Below, piece by piece: positions 33,594 through 45,959 of a stretch of 64,000 nt of DNA. A program made the position numbers and the translations under genes. The notes beneath the pieces were generated by a model, which was not told the DNA's origin, made no database searches, and saw only the letters and a program-made list of their open reading frames with translations. Every line of letters starts with the position of its first letter. Position 1 is the first letter of the stretch. The DNA is from Cryptomeria japonica (Eukaryota; Streptophyta; Pinopsida; Cupressales; Cupressaceae), in NCBI RefSeq assembly GCF_030272615.1, contig NC_081408.1, positions 64,660,614-64,724,613 of the forward strand, given 5' to 3'.

Positions 33594-34663
33594 TGATCAA
33601 GCAAAATTGATTTTCTTTTCTTTGAAGAAGTGGATAAAATTTGATTTTTCTTTCTCTATCAGAGATTCTGCTAGGTGTATTTTTTTTGCTGCTTCTAGTG
33701 TACCAATGTTGATTGATTGAGTAGGCTCAATGAATATTGGTGATCGCTCCTGATAATGTTCAGGAAGAATGTCATGTCTCCCATTTTTAGGTTCCTTAAA
33801 AAGGTTTTCACTTGTAGATGCATCCTTTATTTTTACTTTTTTGTGATCTAGTCCTGCCATTGACTAGTTTTCAGCAATAGATCCTTTATTTCATTCATTT
33901 TTGTGACTGAGAGACTTGGCATTCCCCTGTTTGTAGATGTCATTACTTTGTTCACTGGTAGAGTCTATTTCTGGGTTGACAATACATAAGTAATGGACAA
34001 TGGAATCATTGTTTGGAAAAATTGGTATGTCATGATTTTTCAGGTTCATCCCAGTCTATGAGGTCAAGAAAGATAAGTGGTAAAGAGTCATTGGGTGGGT
34101 TGAGTTTAGCTATTGTAAGTGTTAGGATGGAGGTATCATCATGGTTGGCCGAGATATTAAATAAGTTAATGATTTTTTTGAGGTCTTCCATGGTATCATC
34201 TTTTGTGTAGACTTGCTCGTAATATCATTGCTCATTTTCCTTAGTGTCATAGATATTATGTGGACCAAACTCAAGTAGTCTAGGTTATGTGCCTTGTTCT
34301 TCTTGAGAAATGGATTTATGACTGTCACTTGCAGTAATATCTTCAATAACGTTGGAACAGCTGCCCCATTCATATTCATTTGAATCAGTCTTAGAGGTAT
34401 TATCCCTGATTCTTACAATGTTATGGACTGGTGTGTTGTAGGGTGAAAATAGGTCCTTGATTATTGATATGAGTCTGATAGTTTTCTCTAATTTTGTATC
34501 AGATCCCGCTTCTACTCTTTGCATTTGTTCATATACTGTCTCTCCTCAGGGAGGAATGATGTTATTAGGGGGTGATTCTTTTTTGTTTGAAATAGGTTCT
34601 TGAACATGATGTACTTTTGCACAAGGTGCTCCTTTCTTTTGATTAACTAATTTCTCTTGATGT
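33594..34663 (-). pseudogene. Element B protease-RT linker, upstream half
   Basis: Broken frames include MAGLDHKKVKIKDASTSE, RHDILPEHYQERSPIF and SINIGTLEAAKKIHLAESL, and an acidic stretch at 34100-34520. These match the long linker between protease and RT in Tat-type elements. No domain is recognised. The copia LTR at 34664 cuts it. Confidence 0.6.
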
Positions 34664-35725
34664 TGTTGGTATTTTGGTATGGTTTTGTCATTGATGTCAA
34701 TACATACTATCACTTATCAACTCTGGCACTTTGAAGAATCGGCAATGTTCATCGACAAGCAAGTGACTTATGCATAGTCACCGGTATCTGGTACACCGGT
34801 AGGATATGATGTTCACCGGCACTTGGAATGGCATGAAAAACACCTAGTTATGTCGAAGACATCATTTGGACACTTTTTCTTGGAGATTTGTTCATTGGCA
34901 TATTCATGTTTGCATATTTGTTGTTACCGGCAAATAGGTCCAAGTTATACGCCGACAGGCTTATCTATTCCAGATCAGCACGACATGTTATGGAGATGTT
35001 TTATTATTGTTCTAAATGCATCAAGCTGACATGTTGAATCGGTTATTGCATCCAATATTGTTTTATTTGTAAATTGATTTTATTGTAATATCCTTTAGAG
35101 CCAACCTACTAAAATTGGTCTTAGGTTATCATATAAATGTAAGATCTTATTTGTAAGATCAAGTGTGGAATGCAAAGGAAGAAATAATTTGGTATATGCA
35201 AGAATAAATAGAGCTTTACATGCAGACATCATTTGAAGGTGATGCAAGGTTTTTGTGAAGACAATCAGAACTACACCGGTACTGAATCTAGCATACTAAG
35301 ATGCTATTTTGAGCAGTACATCCTTATTGGATTTAACCATCCAATTGTAGTCAGTGTGACTCCTATTTGTGTTTGAGTAGTGATCTCTAGGCACTTGGCC
35401 TTTCTGCATGTGCAGACCCCATTTGTATACACATACTATCTGCAGTAGTATCATCTGATTGTGGATAAGGTTTCCCACTATGGTTTTTCCCCTTACAGGG
35501 TTTCCATGTCCAAATATTGATGTTATGTGTTGTGGATGTTATTGTCTTTCTATTTCATGCACTAATCTTTATGGGTACTGTAATTAACTGATAAAACTGT
35601 CTACCAACAAAAAATATTGGTTTACCGGTATTAAGCATTAAAGTTGGTTAAGTTGTTTTGGTTTGAATTTATTTGACAACTGATTCATGCGCCCCCCACC
35701 TCTCAGTTGTCTTTGGGACCTAACA
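34664..35725 (+). repeat. 5' LTR of element D (1062 bp)
   Basis: Begins TGTTGGTATTTTGG and ends GGGACCTAACA. It matches 19128-20190 throughout, including CCCACTATGGTTTTTCCCC and GGGTTTCCATGTCC. The primer site just after it reads TGATATCAAAGC, with one G changed to A. Confidence 0.9.
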
Positions 35726-35782
35726 ATTGATATCAAAGCCTAGTCCTCTTTTTGAAAAAACTTAACAACTTGAGGAGATCCA

Positions 35783-36865
35783 ATGTCTACTAACTATTTC
35801 AGGAAGGACAGTCCTAAACTTGATGGAACCAACTATGGCATATGGAAGATCAGAATAGAGACACATTTGAATTGCATTGGAAAGGACATTTGGGAAGTTA
35901 CAAAGAATGGCTATATTGTTCTTACTCCCGGTCAGCCTAATCCACCTACCTTAGGAAAAGATGAGGAAAATGATTGCAAAGCTAGAGAAGCACTTTTGAG
36001 CGCATTATCAGATCAACAAATCATGGGATTATCAGATAGATCAACTGCTAAAGCTATTTGGGATCACTTGGAAACATTGAATGAAGGAGATTCCACAGTC
36101 AAAATTGCAAAACTTGAAAGCTTCCAGGTCAGATATGAAAATCTGAAAATGGAAGAAGATGAAAGGATTTCTGCTTTTATGGAAAGAGTTAATGAAATTG
36201 TTTTGGGTATTAAATGTTGTGGAGGAACCTTAAGTGAAGATGAAATTGTTTCAAAATTTTTAAGAGGATTGCCACTGGCATATAAAATGAAGGTTACTAC
36301 TATAAATGAGTTAAGAACAATGCCTAATACATCAGTAACTAGGGATACATTGATTGGAAAACTTTCAGCGTTTGAAATTGAGGAATTTGGTCATGTTGCT
36401 ACTATAAAGATAGATTTAGCTTTTAAGGCATCAACATCATCTGCACCATCATTTGACATGTCTTATTGGAAAGCCTTTTATACAAGAGAACTTGAAGAAA
36501 GAAAGAGAGAAAATGAAGAACTTGAAGAACTTGAAGAACTATTTGCAAGAAAAATGCCTAAAGGTCTAGTTGGAAGCAAGTATGAAGGTAAAACACCCTT
36601 TAAATTCTTTAACTATAATAAGATTGGTCAAATGGATTCTAGATGCCCTGATAGACATGCTAGACTAAGAGAAGAAGTTAGGAGAACATACAAGACTAAC
36701 CCTAAATATCAGAGATACAGATTTAAGAATAATAAAGATAAATCTTGTTATCCTGCTAATGAAGGAGACACTGATGATTCTAATGAAGATCTGATAGACA
36801 ATGGATGGGTTTTTGTTGCTATAACAGAAGATCAACTGGCACCTACTATTCAACCAATAGAATAG
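35783..36865 (+). pseudogene. Element D gag
   Basis: This is an unbroken 360-codon gag frame starting MSTNYFRKDSPKLDGTNYG. It has the same gag domain as the complete copy and keeps the segment after the knuckle that the complete copy lacks. The knuckle itself is ruined: FFNYNKIGQMDSRC (36605-36646) has lost two of three Cys and the His. It ends at a TAG (36863) where the complete copy has CAA, so the downstream protease is cut off. RNA binding by this knuckle is not expected. Confidence 0.88.
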
Positions 36866-36889
36866 GCCTTGGCAGCTAAAATTGAAGTT

Positions 36890-38038
36890 AAGGATGAATG
36901 GATCATTGATTCAGGATGTTCACATCACATGACTGGTGATAAAGGTAAATTCTTGAACTTTTAGGATATAATGGAGGCCTAGTAAGATTTGGAGATGACA
37001 AAGCTTGTTTAATCAAAGGAAAAGGTACAATATCTCTTGATGGAAAGCATAATACTGACAATGTTTACTATGTAGAAGGTTTAAAGCATAATCTTTTAAG
37101 TGTTGGTCAATTAGTTGAAAAAGGATTTTAGTTACAATTCAAGAATGGAAAATGCAAAATTATGAACAGAATTGTTTTGGAAATAGCAACCGGTAATCAA
37201 ACTAGAGGCAACATCTTTCATTTGAATAACAATGAAAAGACATGCCTGATTGCACACATTGATGAAAGTTGGCTATGGCATAAGAGACTTTGTCATGTAA
37301 ATTTTGATTGCTTGGTAAAAATTAGTACTACTAAGGCAGATAGAGATTTACCTAAGATTGTTAAACCTCACAATCCGGTATGTAAGCAATGTCAATTTGG
37401 AAAACAAGTTAGAGAAAATTTTAAAATTATTCCAGAAAAATCCAATAATGCTCTTGACTTAAATCGTACTAATTAATGTGGTCCAGCTAGAACTAAAAGT
37501 TTACAAGGTGATAGATATTTCATGCTAATCATTGATGACTATTCTAGAATGTGTTGGGTTACTTTTCTCAGAGAAAAATTAGAAGCACTTGGGAAGTTCA
37601 AACTATTCAAAGCAATGGTAGAGAATGAAACCGATAAGAAAATCAAATGTCTGAGATCAGATCAAGGAGGAGAATTTACATCTAAGGAATTTAATGCATT
37701 GTGTGAAGTGAATGGAATCAAAAGACAGTTATCAGCACCTTGGACACCACAACAGAATGGAGTTGTATAAAGGAAAAATAAAACTATCTTGGATGTAGCT
37801 AGAAGTATGTTATCTGAAGCAAATCTACCACATGTATATTGGAGAGAGGCAATAAGCACAACGGTCTACACATTAAACAAAGTTCACATCAAAGGAGAAA
37901 CTGGTAAGACCCCTCATGAACTATGGTTTGGTATTACTCCTACTCTTAAATATTTTAGAATATTTGGTAGTAAATTCTATATTAGAAGAGATGAGTATAT
38001 TGGTAAATTTGATCCTAGAAGTGATGAAGGAATATTTT
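36890..38038 (+). pseudogene. Element D protease and integrase
   Basis: DEWIIDSGCSHHMTGDKG marks the protease (36893-36948), followed by a small deletion near 36962. Then come HNLLSVGQLVEKGF, a TAG at 37129 shared with the complete copy, WLWHKRLCHVNFDCLV, CKQCQFGKQ, CLRSDQGGEF and QNGVV followed by TAA where the integrase Glu should be (37768). The frame continues through PHVYWREAISTTVYTLNKV to FDPRSDEGIF, where the solo LTR interrupts it. Confidence 0.88.
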
Positions 38039-39516
38039 TGTTGGCATTATGAGAACTGGTATGAGGACATGATGACATTGTATGTTGTCATTGATGTAAA
38101 TATGTTGAAGAAAAGATAATTGGTATGTTACCAAGAACCGGTATATGTGAGAACTAGTATAACATTGTGAAGCGATGTGTTTGTTCAAGGTGAACCGACA
38201 TGTGGATATGGGAACCGGTACATGGAAGCTTTGTATGACTACCGATTGGTAGTCTCAACTTTAGGGTTTCCAGTTGAAGTGCTTCAAGCCTGTGTGACTC
38301 AACCGGTGACTTTGTGTGATGAATTAGCATTGTAATGAAGAATAGATCATGTTGCCATGTCAGCTATGTGTGCGTGAAGGATCTTGCATGAAGGAGATTG
38401 TTCATTTCTACCTCGGGAATGTCCGAAGTCTATAAACGATGAAAATGCATGATGGGTTATCAGCCACCATGAAAGTGATGGAAAATGAACGATGGAGAAC
38501 GTCTTGAGATCAGTTCAAGATTGTTGCATTTAATACAATGTTCTCAATGATCAGGATTGAACCGTTTGAATTGCTTAACCTAATAGGTTTAGGGTTTAGG
38601 GTTTATGCTACCGACCTATCTATTTCCTATAAGGTCATTGTTGTGTTTCTTTCTGAGGTTGTTGGCAAAAGTTGTGTGTGTGTATCCAAGTGAAGAGATA
38701 CGTGATTCTTGCCAAAATAGAGGAGAGAAATGATACCTATAGAAGGTAAGTGTAGAAGGTGAAGAGGAGCTAAAGAGGATTTGCATTGGCATTGAGTGTT
38801 GTTACCAGATCATTGTAATACCTATTGATCTCTAACCACTTCAACAGTTGGGAAATCCCTTAATAGGGTAGCTTTAACCAGCTTACTATAAATCCTTTGA
38901 CAGGGTGACTCAAAACCATTGAGTTCTTGAAATCCTCTAACAAGGTAACCTTTAACCGGGTTTAACCCTTAACTGGGTATTCTAGCGATCCCCTAACTAG
39001 GTGATCCCTAACAGGATCGGTTCCTAACAGAGCCTATTGTATTAGTCTTTAACCAGACAAGGCTCATAACAGAGCAGTCTTCTAAAGAGTTCAAAAATAG
39101 CTTGTGGGTATTCATCCCCACTATGGTTCTTCCTAGTTGGGTTTCCATGTGAAAAATTTGTGTGTCATGTGTGGTGTTATTCATGTGATGGTTTAAGTGA
39201 TTTGTGTCTGAAGGTAAATCATGTCGATCTAGCTATTTATATATTTCTAATGATAGATTACCTGTCCATGCACTAGGGTGAAATGGAAATTAATTATTAG
39301 ATTGTATGAAAACATAATTGTCAACCGATTTATGCTTGTCTCAGTTATTTTGGGTTTTGCTGGTTGTACTATGTTTAAGACCGGTGTTACTGTTTGTCTG
39401 CCAAAGCATAGTGTCTACTGAAAAATTGATTTTAGAAATGTGTTTTTGCCTATACTGATTCACCCCCCCCCCTCTTAGTACCAGTTTGGTACTATCCGTT
39501 CATCATTGAGTTATCA
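38039..39516 (+). repeat. Solo LTR (1478 bp) inserted in element D
   Basis: Starts TGTTGGCATTATG and ends CATTGAGTTATCA. It is flanked by ATTTT (38034-38038) and ATTTC (39517-39521), a target duplication with one later change. The interrupted codons resume exactly: EGIF before and GYSSKSKAYKCFNKR after, as in the complete copy. No internal sequence lies between, so two LTRs recombined. It is the same LTR family as 1160-2646. Confidence 0.93.
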
Positions 39517-39865
39517 ATTTCTTGGTTATTCATCTAAGAGCAAGGCATACAAATGTTTTAACAAAAGATTGCAAAAAATTGTTGAGAGTACAAATGTGAA
39601 GATTGATGAACAATTTAGAGGAACTTCAAGGTATATAGACTCTGAACCAGCAATAGAGATTCTAACAAATGAATCTACATTGAACCCACCGGTACAGAAT
39701 GAAGATCCAGTTACACCGGTATCATCTGAAAATTCCACTATAACTAAGGAACAACAACAAACAAAGACACCTCGGTATGTAAGACTGAATCACTCTGAAG
39801 ATCAAATAATTGTAAATAAGTATAAAGGAGTTATGACAAGAGGAAGAATGACAAATGAAGAGGTA
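39517..39865 (+). pseudogene. Element D pol linker after the solo LTR
   Basis: GYSSKSKAYKCFNKRLQKIV, then IDEQFRGTSRYIDSEPA and RLNHSEDQIIVNKYKG, resume the integrase-RT linker of D. The frame runs on into element B sequence at the truncation, so its last residues are not copia. Confidence 0.85.
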
Positions 39866-40244
39866 GAGTGTGTTCATAGCCCAATCTTGTTTTGTTTTTA
39901 CAAAATTGTGAAGGAGGATCTAATGGTTCTGTAACACCTTCTTGATGCTTGCCAATCGGTCCTTTGCCATTGTATCCCATTTGTTGTATGATTAGGTAGC
40001 CTTTTCCATATAGTTGTGTTGGTATAGCTGCTTTTTCTTCTTCCTCATCCTTGTATAGCCAACTAAGGATGTCTTTTTCCTCTGATTCATGTGCTAGTGT
40101 GCCTAGTTAGATAAATTTGCCATCAAACTTGGTGATGGGTTGTGTTCCTTGATGTATTGATGCTGAAGGTAGCCCATGAGATTTAGGTGATACTAGCAAG
40201 TTGATTAAACACAAGGGTTCCAAAGAATACTCTCCCATGCCTTG
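39866..40244 (-). pseudogene. Element B G-patch-like segment
   Basis: On the minus strand, downstream of the protease, the frame reads QMGYNGKGPIGKHQEG, followed by EPLDPPSQ and TRLGYE. The Gly spacing (MGY-GKGPIGK) resembles a G-patch, an RNA-binding motif known in some retroelements next to the protease. It sits next to the point where copia D entered. The call rests on motif shape only. Confidence 0.5.
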
Positions 40245-40800
40245 TTATTTGATTTTCATCTTCTTTTTGAAATCCATAGATAACAATTTAGGCTTTTCTT
40301 GCTGAAGATATGGTGCTAAGGAAATTTGTTTCTCTTTGTTATGCGGAACCAAACTGTCTTGGGCTGCCCCCATATCATTACAATGTTGAAAAGGGTTATG
40401 ATTTGCTGATATAGAAATCTCCTGTCCATTGTAGGGGAACTTAACACACTGGTGGTAAGTTGAGGATACTGCTTGCATTTCATGTATCCAAGGTTGTCCC
40501 AATAAAATATTGTATGTGAGGTCTATTTCTAGGACTTGGCACATAGTGTCCTTTTGTATTGGTCCTACTTGAATTGGCAACACCAATGTTCCTTTGGATG
40601 ATCGTTCTTCATCATCATATGCTTTGATAGTGATCTTTTTGCGTTGATCAATAGACTATTCGGAGAAGTCTAATGCACAGATAAGCTTTAAGGTACAGAT
40701 ATCGAGTCCATCTCCTCCATCTATTAATACTCTTTTGACTCGATGTTTGTAAACCAAGACTTCAATGTGGAGTGGAGTATTGTGTGGATGGCTTAATGAA
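40245..40800 (-). pseudogene. Element B protease
   Basis: Minus-strand frame: HIEVLVYKHRVKRVLIDGGDGL with active-site D-G-G where DTG or DSG is classical, then TLVLPIQVGPIQKDTMCQVL and DLTYNILLGQPWIHEM. The last block is the conserved end of the retropepsin fold. Stops at about 40658 and 40806 break it. The region after it (ISANHNPFQH...) is linker. Confidence 0.8.
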
Positions 40801-40808
40801 ATATTATC

Positions 40809-42442
40809 CTATTCAGAAAAGGTGAGATTATGAGGCCCTGTCATGTGAGCCACTATGGCTTGGCATTTGTCAGTATCCAGATCTTGGGGTACATTTGTTT
40901 CCAATAGTGCTTGTTCCAAGATGTCTTTGTGTTTTGGTGAAAGTTTCAGCAACTCAAGTATAGATATTTGAGTAGGAGTTTTGCGTAGTTGACTGACCAG
41001 GTCATATTGAATCTTGGGTATGGTGTTTTCTACTGACGTATGTCCCTTCAAGACATAGTTTTGAGCTCTGGTGGTTAAATTGATTGATTCATGTTCACGT
41101 CGGTCATTGATTGTAATAACATTTACTTGATTGTCCTCGGTTGATATATGATTGATGGTGTTATTGTATATGTGATTGATATGAGCTCCACATGTATCGT
41201 TTGAGGTTGAAGCTCCATCCTTGTTGTAGTTTGGAAGAGGTTTCTTAAAAGCACCATGGTCACCATTTGTCTTGAGAGCATCGACTGTTAAATAGCCTCT
41301 ATCAATCATGTCTTGAACAATGTTTTTCAATCTCATGCAATTATTTGTTTGATGTCCTTTGTTTCGATGGAAATCACAAAAATGTGAGTCATTCCACCAG
41401 GGTGGTTTGATTTGTGGTTCAAAGTTGTTGATTATTGGTAAGGAGATAATTTTGTTTGCCAGGAGCTCTCTGAATGTTGACTCCAATGATTTCCCTAATG
41501 GTGTGTAGACGCGTTTTGTAAAGTTGTTGCTGTTACCTCGTGAGTTTGTATTAGGTCCTCGATTGGTGTTATTGTCTTGGGTATTGTTGGTGTTGTTTGT
41601 GTTAAGATGGTCTTGATTGGTAGTTGGTGTATAAGTGTTAGTACCTTGGTTAGCACCTTTTTGATTCTTGGTAGCCTAAGGACTACCTGATAAAGCTAAC
41701 ATCGGTTGTTTGCATTTCACATCATTAGTTTCGTTTCCTCCTTCATTTCTAGTATTTTTGTTTCTGGTCCAAAACTTGGATTTGTCTGAGTTGTTGTTTT
41801 GGTTATTGTAATTAGAGTTGGATAAATTCATCCCTTCTTTGAAAAATTTCAATTCTCCTTTCTTGACACATGCCTCCTCTACTTGGATGCCATTTTCAAT
41901 TAATTTAGCAAAAGATGGTATGTATTGGAGTTTGAGTATGTCACTCATCTCGTTATTTAAATTGTCGATGAAAAATTCCATCTTTCCTTTTCAGGCACAT
42001 CTCAGGGATATCTTGAGACCATTCATCGCCAAAGTTGAAGGAATACCATGAATGTTTCATTGTTTTTTCTTTTGGTATTGTAGACATCTACCATGGTGAT
42101 GGCATGTTGAATGTTGTAGGAATATTGAGTTATGAATTTGTTGACTAACTCATCAAAGGATCTGACAGGAGGTGTGATTTTGGATAACCATTCCATTGTT
42201 TTCCCTCCCAAGGTTCTTGGAAATAATCTCATTAAATAAGTGTCATCATGGGAAAATTCTAGACTCATGGTACAAAATTCCCGAACATGATCACGAGGAT
42301 CGCTTTTCCCATCATATTTGTCAAATTTGGGACTGTCCGAATTTGGGGGAAAAGGTACCATGTTTAACCTTCTGTCGAAAAGATAAGGACAAATTTCATT
42401 CAAGGAATACTGCATTGTTGATCCTTGTTGTATTTCTTGCAT
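40809..42442 (-). pseudogene. Element B gag core and nucleocapsid
   Basis: Reading from 42442: the gag domain (RRLNMVPFPPNSDSPKFDKYDG, RDHVREFCTMSLEF, RLFPRTLGGKTMEWLSK, FDELVNKFITQYSYNIQ). After a frame break come MEFFIDNLNNEMSDILKLQY and an Asn-rich stretch (41560-41830). Next is the Tat-type knuckle FCDFHRNKGHQTNNCMRLK with RGYLTVDALK, and a long linker ending at 40809. gag forms the particle and binds RNA. Frame breaks lie near 42023, 41670 and 41490. Confidence 0.85.
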
Positions 42443-43284
42443 TTGTTTTTGCAGCAGTTACATTTGTTATGTAAGAGCAATCAAGGGTGCATTTTTTTTC
42501 GAGGGAAGAGTTCTTCCCTCTCATTGTTTCTAGGTTGGAATGGCATGTGTAGAAGTATATTTTGCTCAGGGATGTTTTTCTCGGGTATGTTTTTCTCAGG
42601 GATGTTTTGCTCAAGTTCGCCTGGGTCTTCTTCTCTTTGTTGTTCTTTATAAGTATAGAGGCAAGACCTTGTTCTAAAAGTGTTTGAATCAAAGTCTTCT
42701 AGAATCTTAACTCCTTTTCTTGCAAGCATGAGTATTTTTTCTTTGTCAACCTCTATGAGCCTTTCCATGAGTCTTTTGAATGAGGCACTTTCTTCTAGAT
42801 TTGGATAGTCGAAGGGATTTGATAATCGTGGCCCCATACTAGACTCTGGTTGTGTTTCCCTTTGTTTGTTTCATTGAGAGTGAGTGATAGCGGGCATCTA
42901 GCAAAAACTCTCTATGATGAAGGGAAATAATTCCTCTTTTGGATCTTGTTCAGGTGTTGGTGGCTCTACTTGGGGTGTGTTGTAGGTGATACAAACTTCT
43001 AGGAAGAAAGGTAGATTGATCTTTCCTCCTTGATTTAGGCATTGGCTGAATGCTGATTTTTGACCAAATGCCCTACTCCTCAATGGTTCCTCATCAAATT
43101 CATTTGTTTTGTCTTGAAGATACAAGCGCATATGACAAAGGAATGTTTTCTGAGATTTGAAGAGTTGGTGATTGATGTATAAAAACCTATTTTGTTTAGC
43201 AAGTCTTAGAGAAGTGGGTTGTTGTTTCCTCAACTTAGTGTTGTGATAAATACTCTTTCTTCTCAGAATATGAGGATTAGTCAT
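42443..43284 (-). pseudogene. Element B gag N-terminal extension
   Basis: From ATG 43284 (MTNPHILRRKSIYHNTKLRK) about 280 codons in two or three broken frames precede the gag domain. SFKRLMERLIEVDKEKILML near 42700-42780 looks helical. A five-residue repeat, EKNIP in about four copies, lies at 42570-42640. I do not recognise a domain. Confidence 0.55.
42570..42640 (-). repeat. 15-bp in-frame repeat in element B gag
   Basis: Plus-strand words such as GGATGTTTTTCTCGGGTAT recur three to four times with a 15-base step, coding (EKNIP) units on the minus strand. Confidence 0.75.
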
Positions 43285-45937
43285 GCATGGGTGATCAATG
43301 GTTTCCTTTGATTTGTTTTGGATTCAGATATCTTGTTTGGAAACTTAAGTTTACTTTATCAAATGAAGGTTTAGATATCCCCTCACAACAAAGCGCATCA
43401 TATGTTATGGAATAAGAGATTTCCCGATATGGAAACTCAATTTGAGAACTTTGAGTTTAAAACAAGTATGTTTTTGGATAAAATCTGTTTGATTGAAGGA
43501 CCTTTTGATACATGTGATGGCCTTTCCTGATTCTGATAGGAGAGATGTGTTTTATCTCTTGACTAGTTTTTCAGATTTTGACAACTTTGTTTTCAGGAAA
43601 ACTTGCTTTTGGAGTAGTTTTGATACTCTGATTTTGATTTTCTGTCTGATGGAGTTCAAGTGAGGAAAAAGGGCTTCCTAAACTATTTTTCAGAATTTTC
43701 AAAAATAGTTTTTGTTTTGCCCACTATTTTCTTAGTTTTGGCTATGTGCTAAGCCAGAAACCCAATGCACTACCAAATACCCTCAACGCACTAGAGAATG
43801 ATCTCAACGTGCCAAGCTGCCTTTCTGATGTGCTAACTCAGACTATTTGATTTTGGTTTGGTTTGAAAGCTATGCACTAATATGTCCTATCAATGTGCTA
43901 ACTGTTGGCTTTAAAGTGCTAATGTTTGGTCTTGATGCACTAAGCTGTTGCTCCAATGTGCTAGAATGTTTTCAGCAAGCACTAAGATTTGAACTGTTGA
44001 ATACTGGGATTGATTATGTGGTAAAGTTTTGAACTGATGTCTTGTTTTGAAGCTTGAATGTGCTAATATATGGTTCTAAATTGCTAAGATGTTGCTCTTA
44101 CACACTACACTGCCCTATTAGTTTGACTTGGTGGTTTTCTGTGATTTTTGAACTTTGTCTTTAACTATGATGGATGATTTTCTGAAGTAAGAAATGAAAG
44201 CACATCACAAAAGAGATAACCATTTTGCTTAGTCTAAACAATGAGTGTATGTTCTATGAGGATGTGTTCAAATCCCCAGTGTTTTAATAGGTTTTGATAT
44301 AGAAAATACAATTCAATCAGACTATTTATTCAAGGGTCATCGACATTACCATAGCTCACTAGTCTCGATACTCCGTCAGCTCAAATAGCCTTGTCACCCC
44401 CTAGGGGCGCCCATTTTTTTGCCTTTTGCCATAAATTAACTCAAAGTGAATTTCTTCACAATTGAGTAATTATCTTTGGAGATATATGGTGAGTAATCTT
44501 TGGGGTGGATTCTTCCCCACCCTTGCACTATGATACTGCAAATGTTTGGATACTGACTTGGCTCAAAGTGTCTAATGCTAAAGTTTGTAATTAGGCTTCC
44601 TGTTAGGCCGTCAGTGATAAACTCCCTCAGGAGGCTTCCCAACCTTTAGAACAAAGTATTTACGTATCATAAAGTTAATGGGGGAAGGCTAATAGTTGCG
44701 CACAATCATTGAAAAGGATTTTCATCACTTTCCACTTTTGATTATAGTGGGTTGGAATACTTGGCCTCAAAGCCATTCCCCACTTAGGTCATTCCCCTCA
44801 CATCGGCCAAATAATGGCTTTAAGAGTTGTTAACTCCTTGAGAGGGTAGGCCTACTAAAGGATTTAATGTTGTAAGTACTAAAAGCGTAAGAGTGGTTTG
44901 GCTTTTTGATCACTTAGTTAAGGGGAGAGCATATACCTACCACTTTCGAAGCAAAGCACACAAGTGTTCTTTTTATCCTTTTATCACAATGATTTGCTAA
45001 AATCTATATGGAGATATTTCTCCACAAAAATATGTTGTTCATTTTATTTCCTCAAATCAGTGATTGTCTATTCTAGTGAAGAAACCTGGTCAACAAAGCA
45101 AAATTTTGATTTTGGTCAACAAAATAAATCGACAAAGGGGAAGAACTTCCCTCTTTAACTTGGAATAAATTTTGAAAAGTGAGGTTCTTTTTCCTTGCAA
45201 AAATTAAAGTTGATCCTTTTAAACACCAAAGGATGGTGAGATTCTTTTTAAAGCTCTTTTGTAGAATGAAAATTTGTTGGTTCCTTTTAGATGTCCAAAA
45301 TGAAAATTTTCTCCTAAGAAAGAAAGAAAGTTTTTTGTTGTTGTTCTTTTTAGGTGCCCAAAATGAGGTGTGAGTTCAGTTTTAGTTTAACAAGGAATGA
45401 AAGAAATCTAAATCTTTAACTAACTTAGCAAAGTTAGTAAAATTTTCAAACTACTTTAAACCTAGCTCAAATAAAAATATGCTCCAAACCTGCAATTAAA
45501 TCATTAGTAACCTACAAAACACCAGTTAATCAGTTAGCAAAAGAATTATTTTGGGGAGTTCCACAAGTCTAATTCTAAAAGTCTATGTTACAAATTATTT
45601 CCTACCCTCTGTCTATGATGCACTACAAAATACACTGTACGCGCTATAGAATGCCCTGAATGCGCTATCAGACAGACTTGACGCGCTAAGTTGTTTGTCA
45701 AATGTGCTAGACTATTAAATTCCCACACTAACATCTATAGGAAAGACTTAAAAAATCTATGTGCTAAGGAAGGTTTTCCATGCGCTAAGATATGAGTTTG
45801 ACGTGCTGAACAGTAGACCGGATGCACTGAAGTTTATATAAGATGCGCTATCAAAGGTTCCCTACGTGTCGATTCACATTTCTCACATACCTGCAAAGTT
45901 GGTCATATTCAAAAACTGATTTGATTAATGGGGTTAT
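43285..45937 (-). other. Long leader of element B between primer site and gag
   Basis: No ORF is supported. Two stretches (43745-44110 and 45615-45870) are filled with the word TGCGCTA/TGTGCTA/TGCACTA on the plus strand, i.e. TAGCGCA in the direction of transcription. Near 44400 the minus strand has ATGGGCGCCCCTAGGGGG, a small inverted repeat. Long leaders are known in Ogre-type elements. Confidence 0.6.
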
Positions 45938-45955
45938 GCCCCATGGTGGGTGCCA
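45938..45955 (-). other. Candidate primer-binding site of element B
   Basis: On the minus strand TGGCACCCACCATGGGGC begins four bases after the LTR end. It differs from the Met type used by the other elements. TGG plus a GC-rich run is what a primer site needs, but the tRNA is not identified. Confidence 0.55.
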
Positions 45956-45959
45956 AAAA

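Larger units (their letters stand above)
34664..39865 (+). mobile_element. Element D: 3'-truncated Ty1/copia element nested in B
   Basis: Same family as the complete element at 19128. It has a 5' LTR, a mutated primer site, gag, protease, integrase and the start of the pol linker, interrupted by a solo LTR (38039-39516). Similarity to the complete copy stops at GAAGAGGTA near 39865, where element B resumes (RLGYEHTL on the minus strand). The rest of pol and the 3' LTR are missing. No GATGT duplication (34659-34663) is found at the right edge, so a deletion removed the 3' half and perhaps some of B. Confidence 0.9.

Noticed and set aside
42425-42652. Plus-strand ORF with repeated FFSGM units
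   Set aside because: Antisense reading of the 15-bp repeat that codes EKNIP in the gag of element B.
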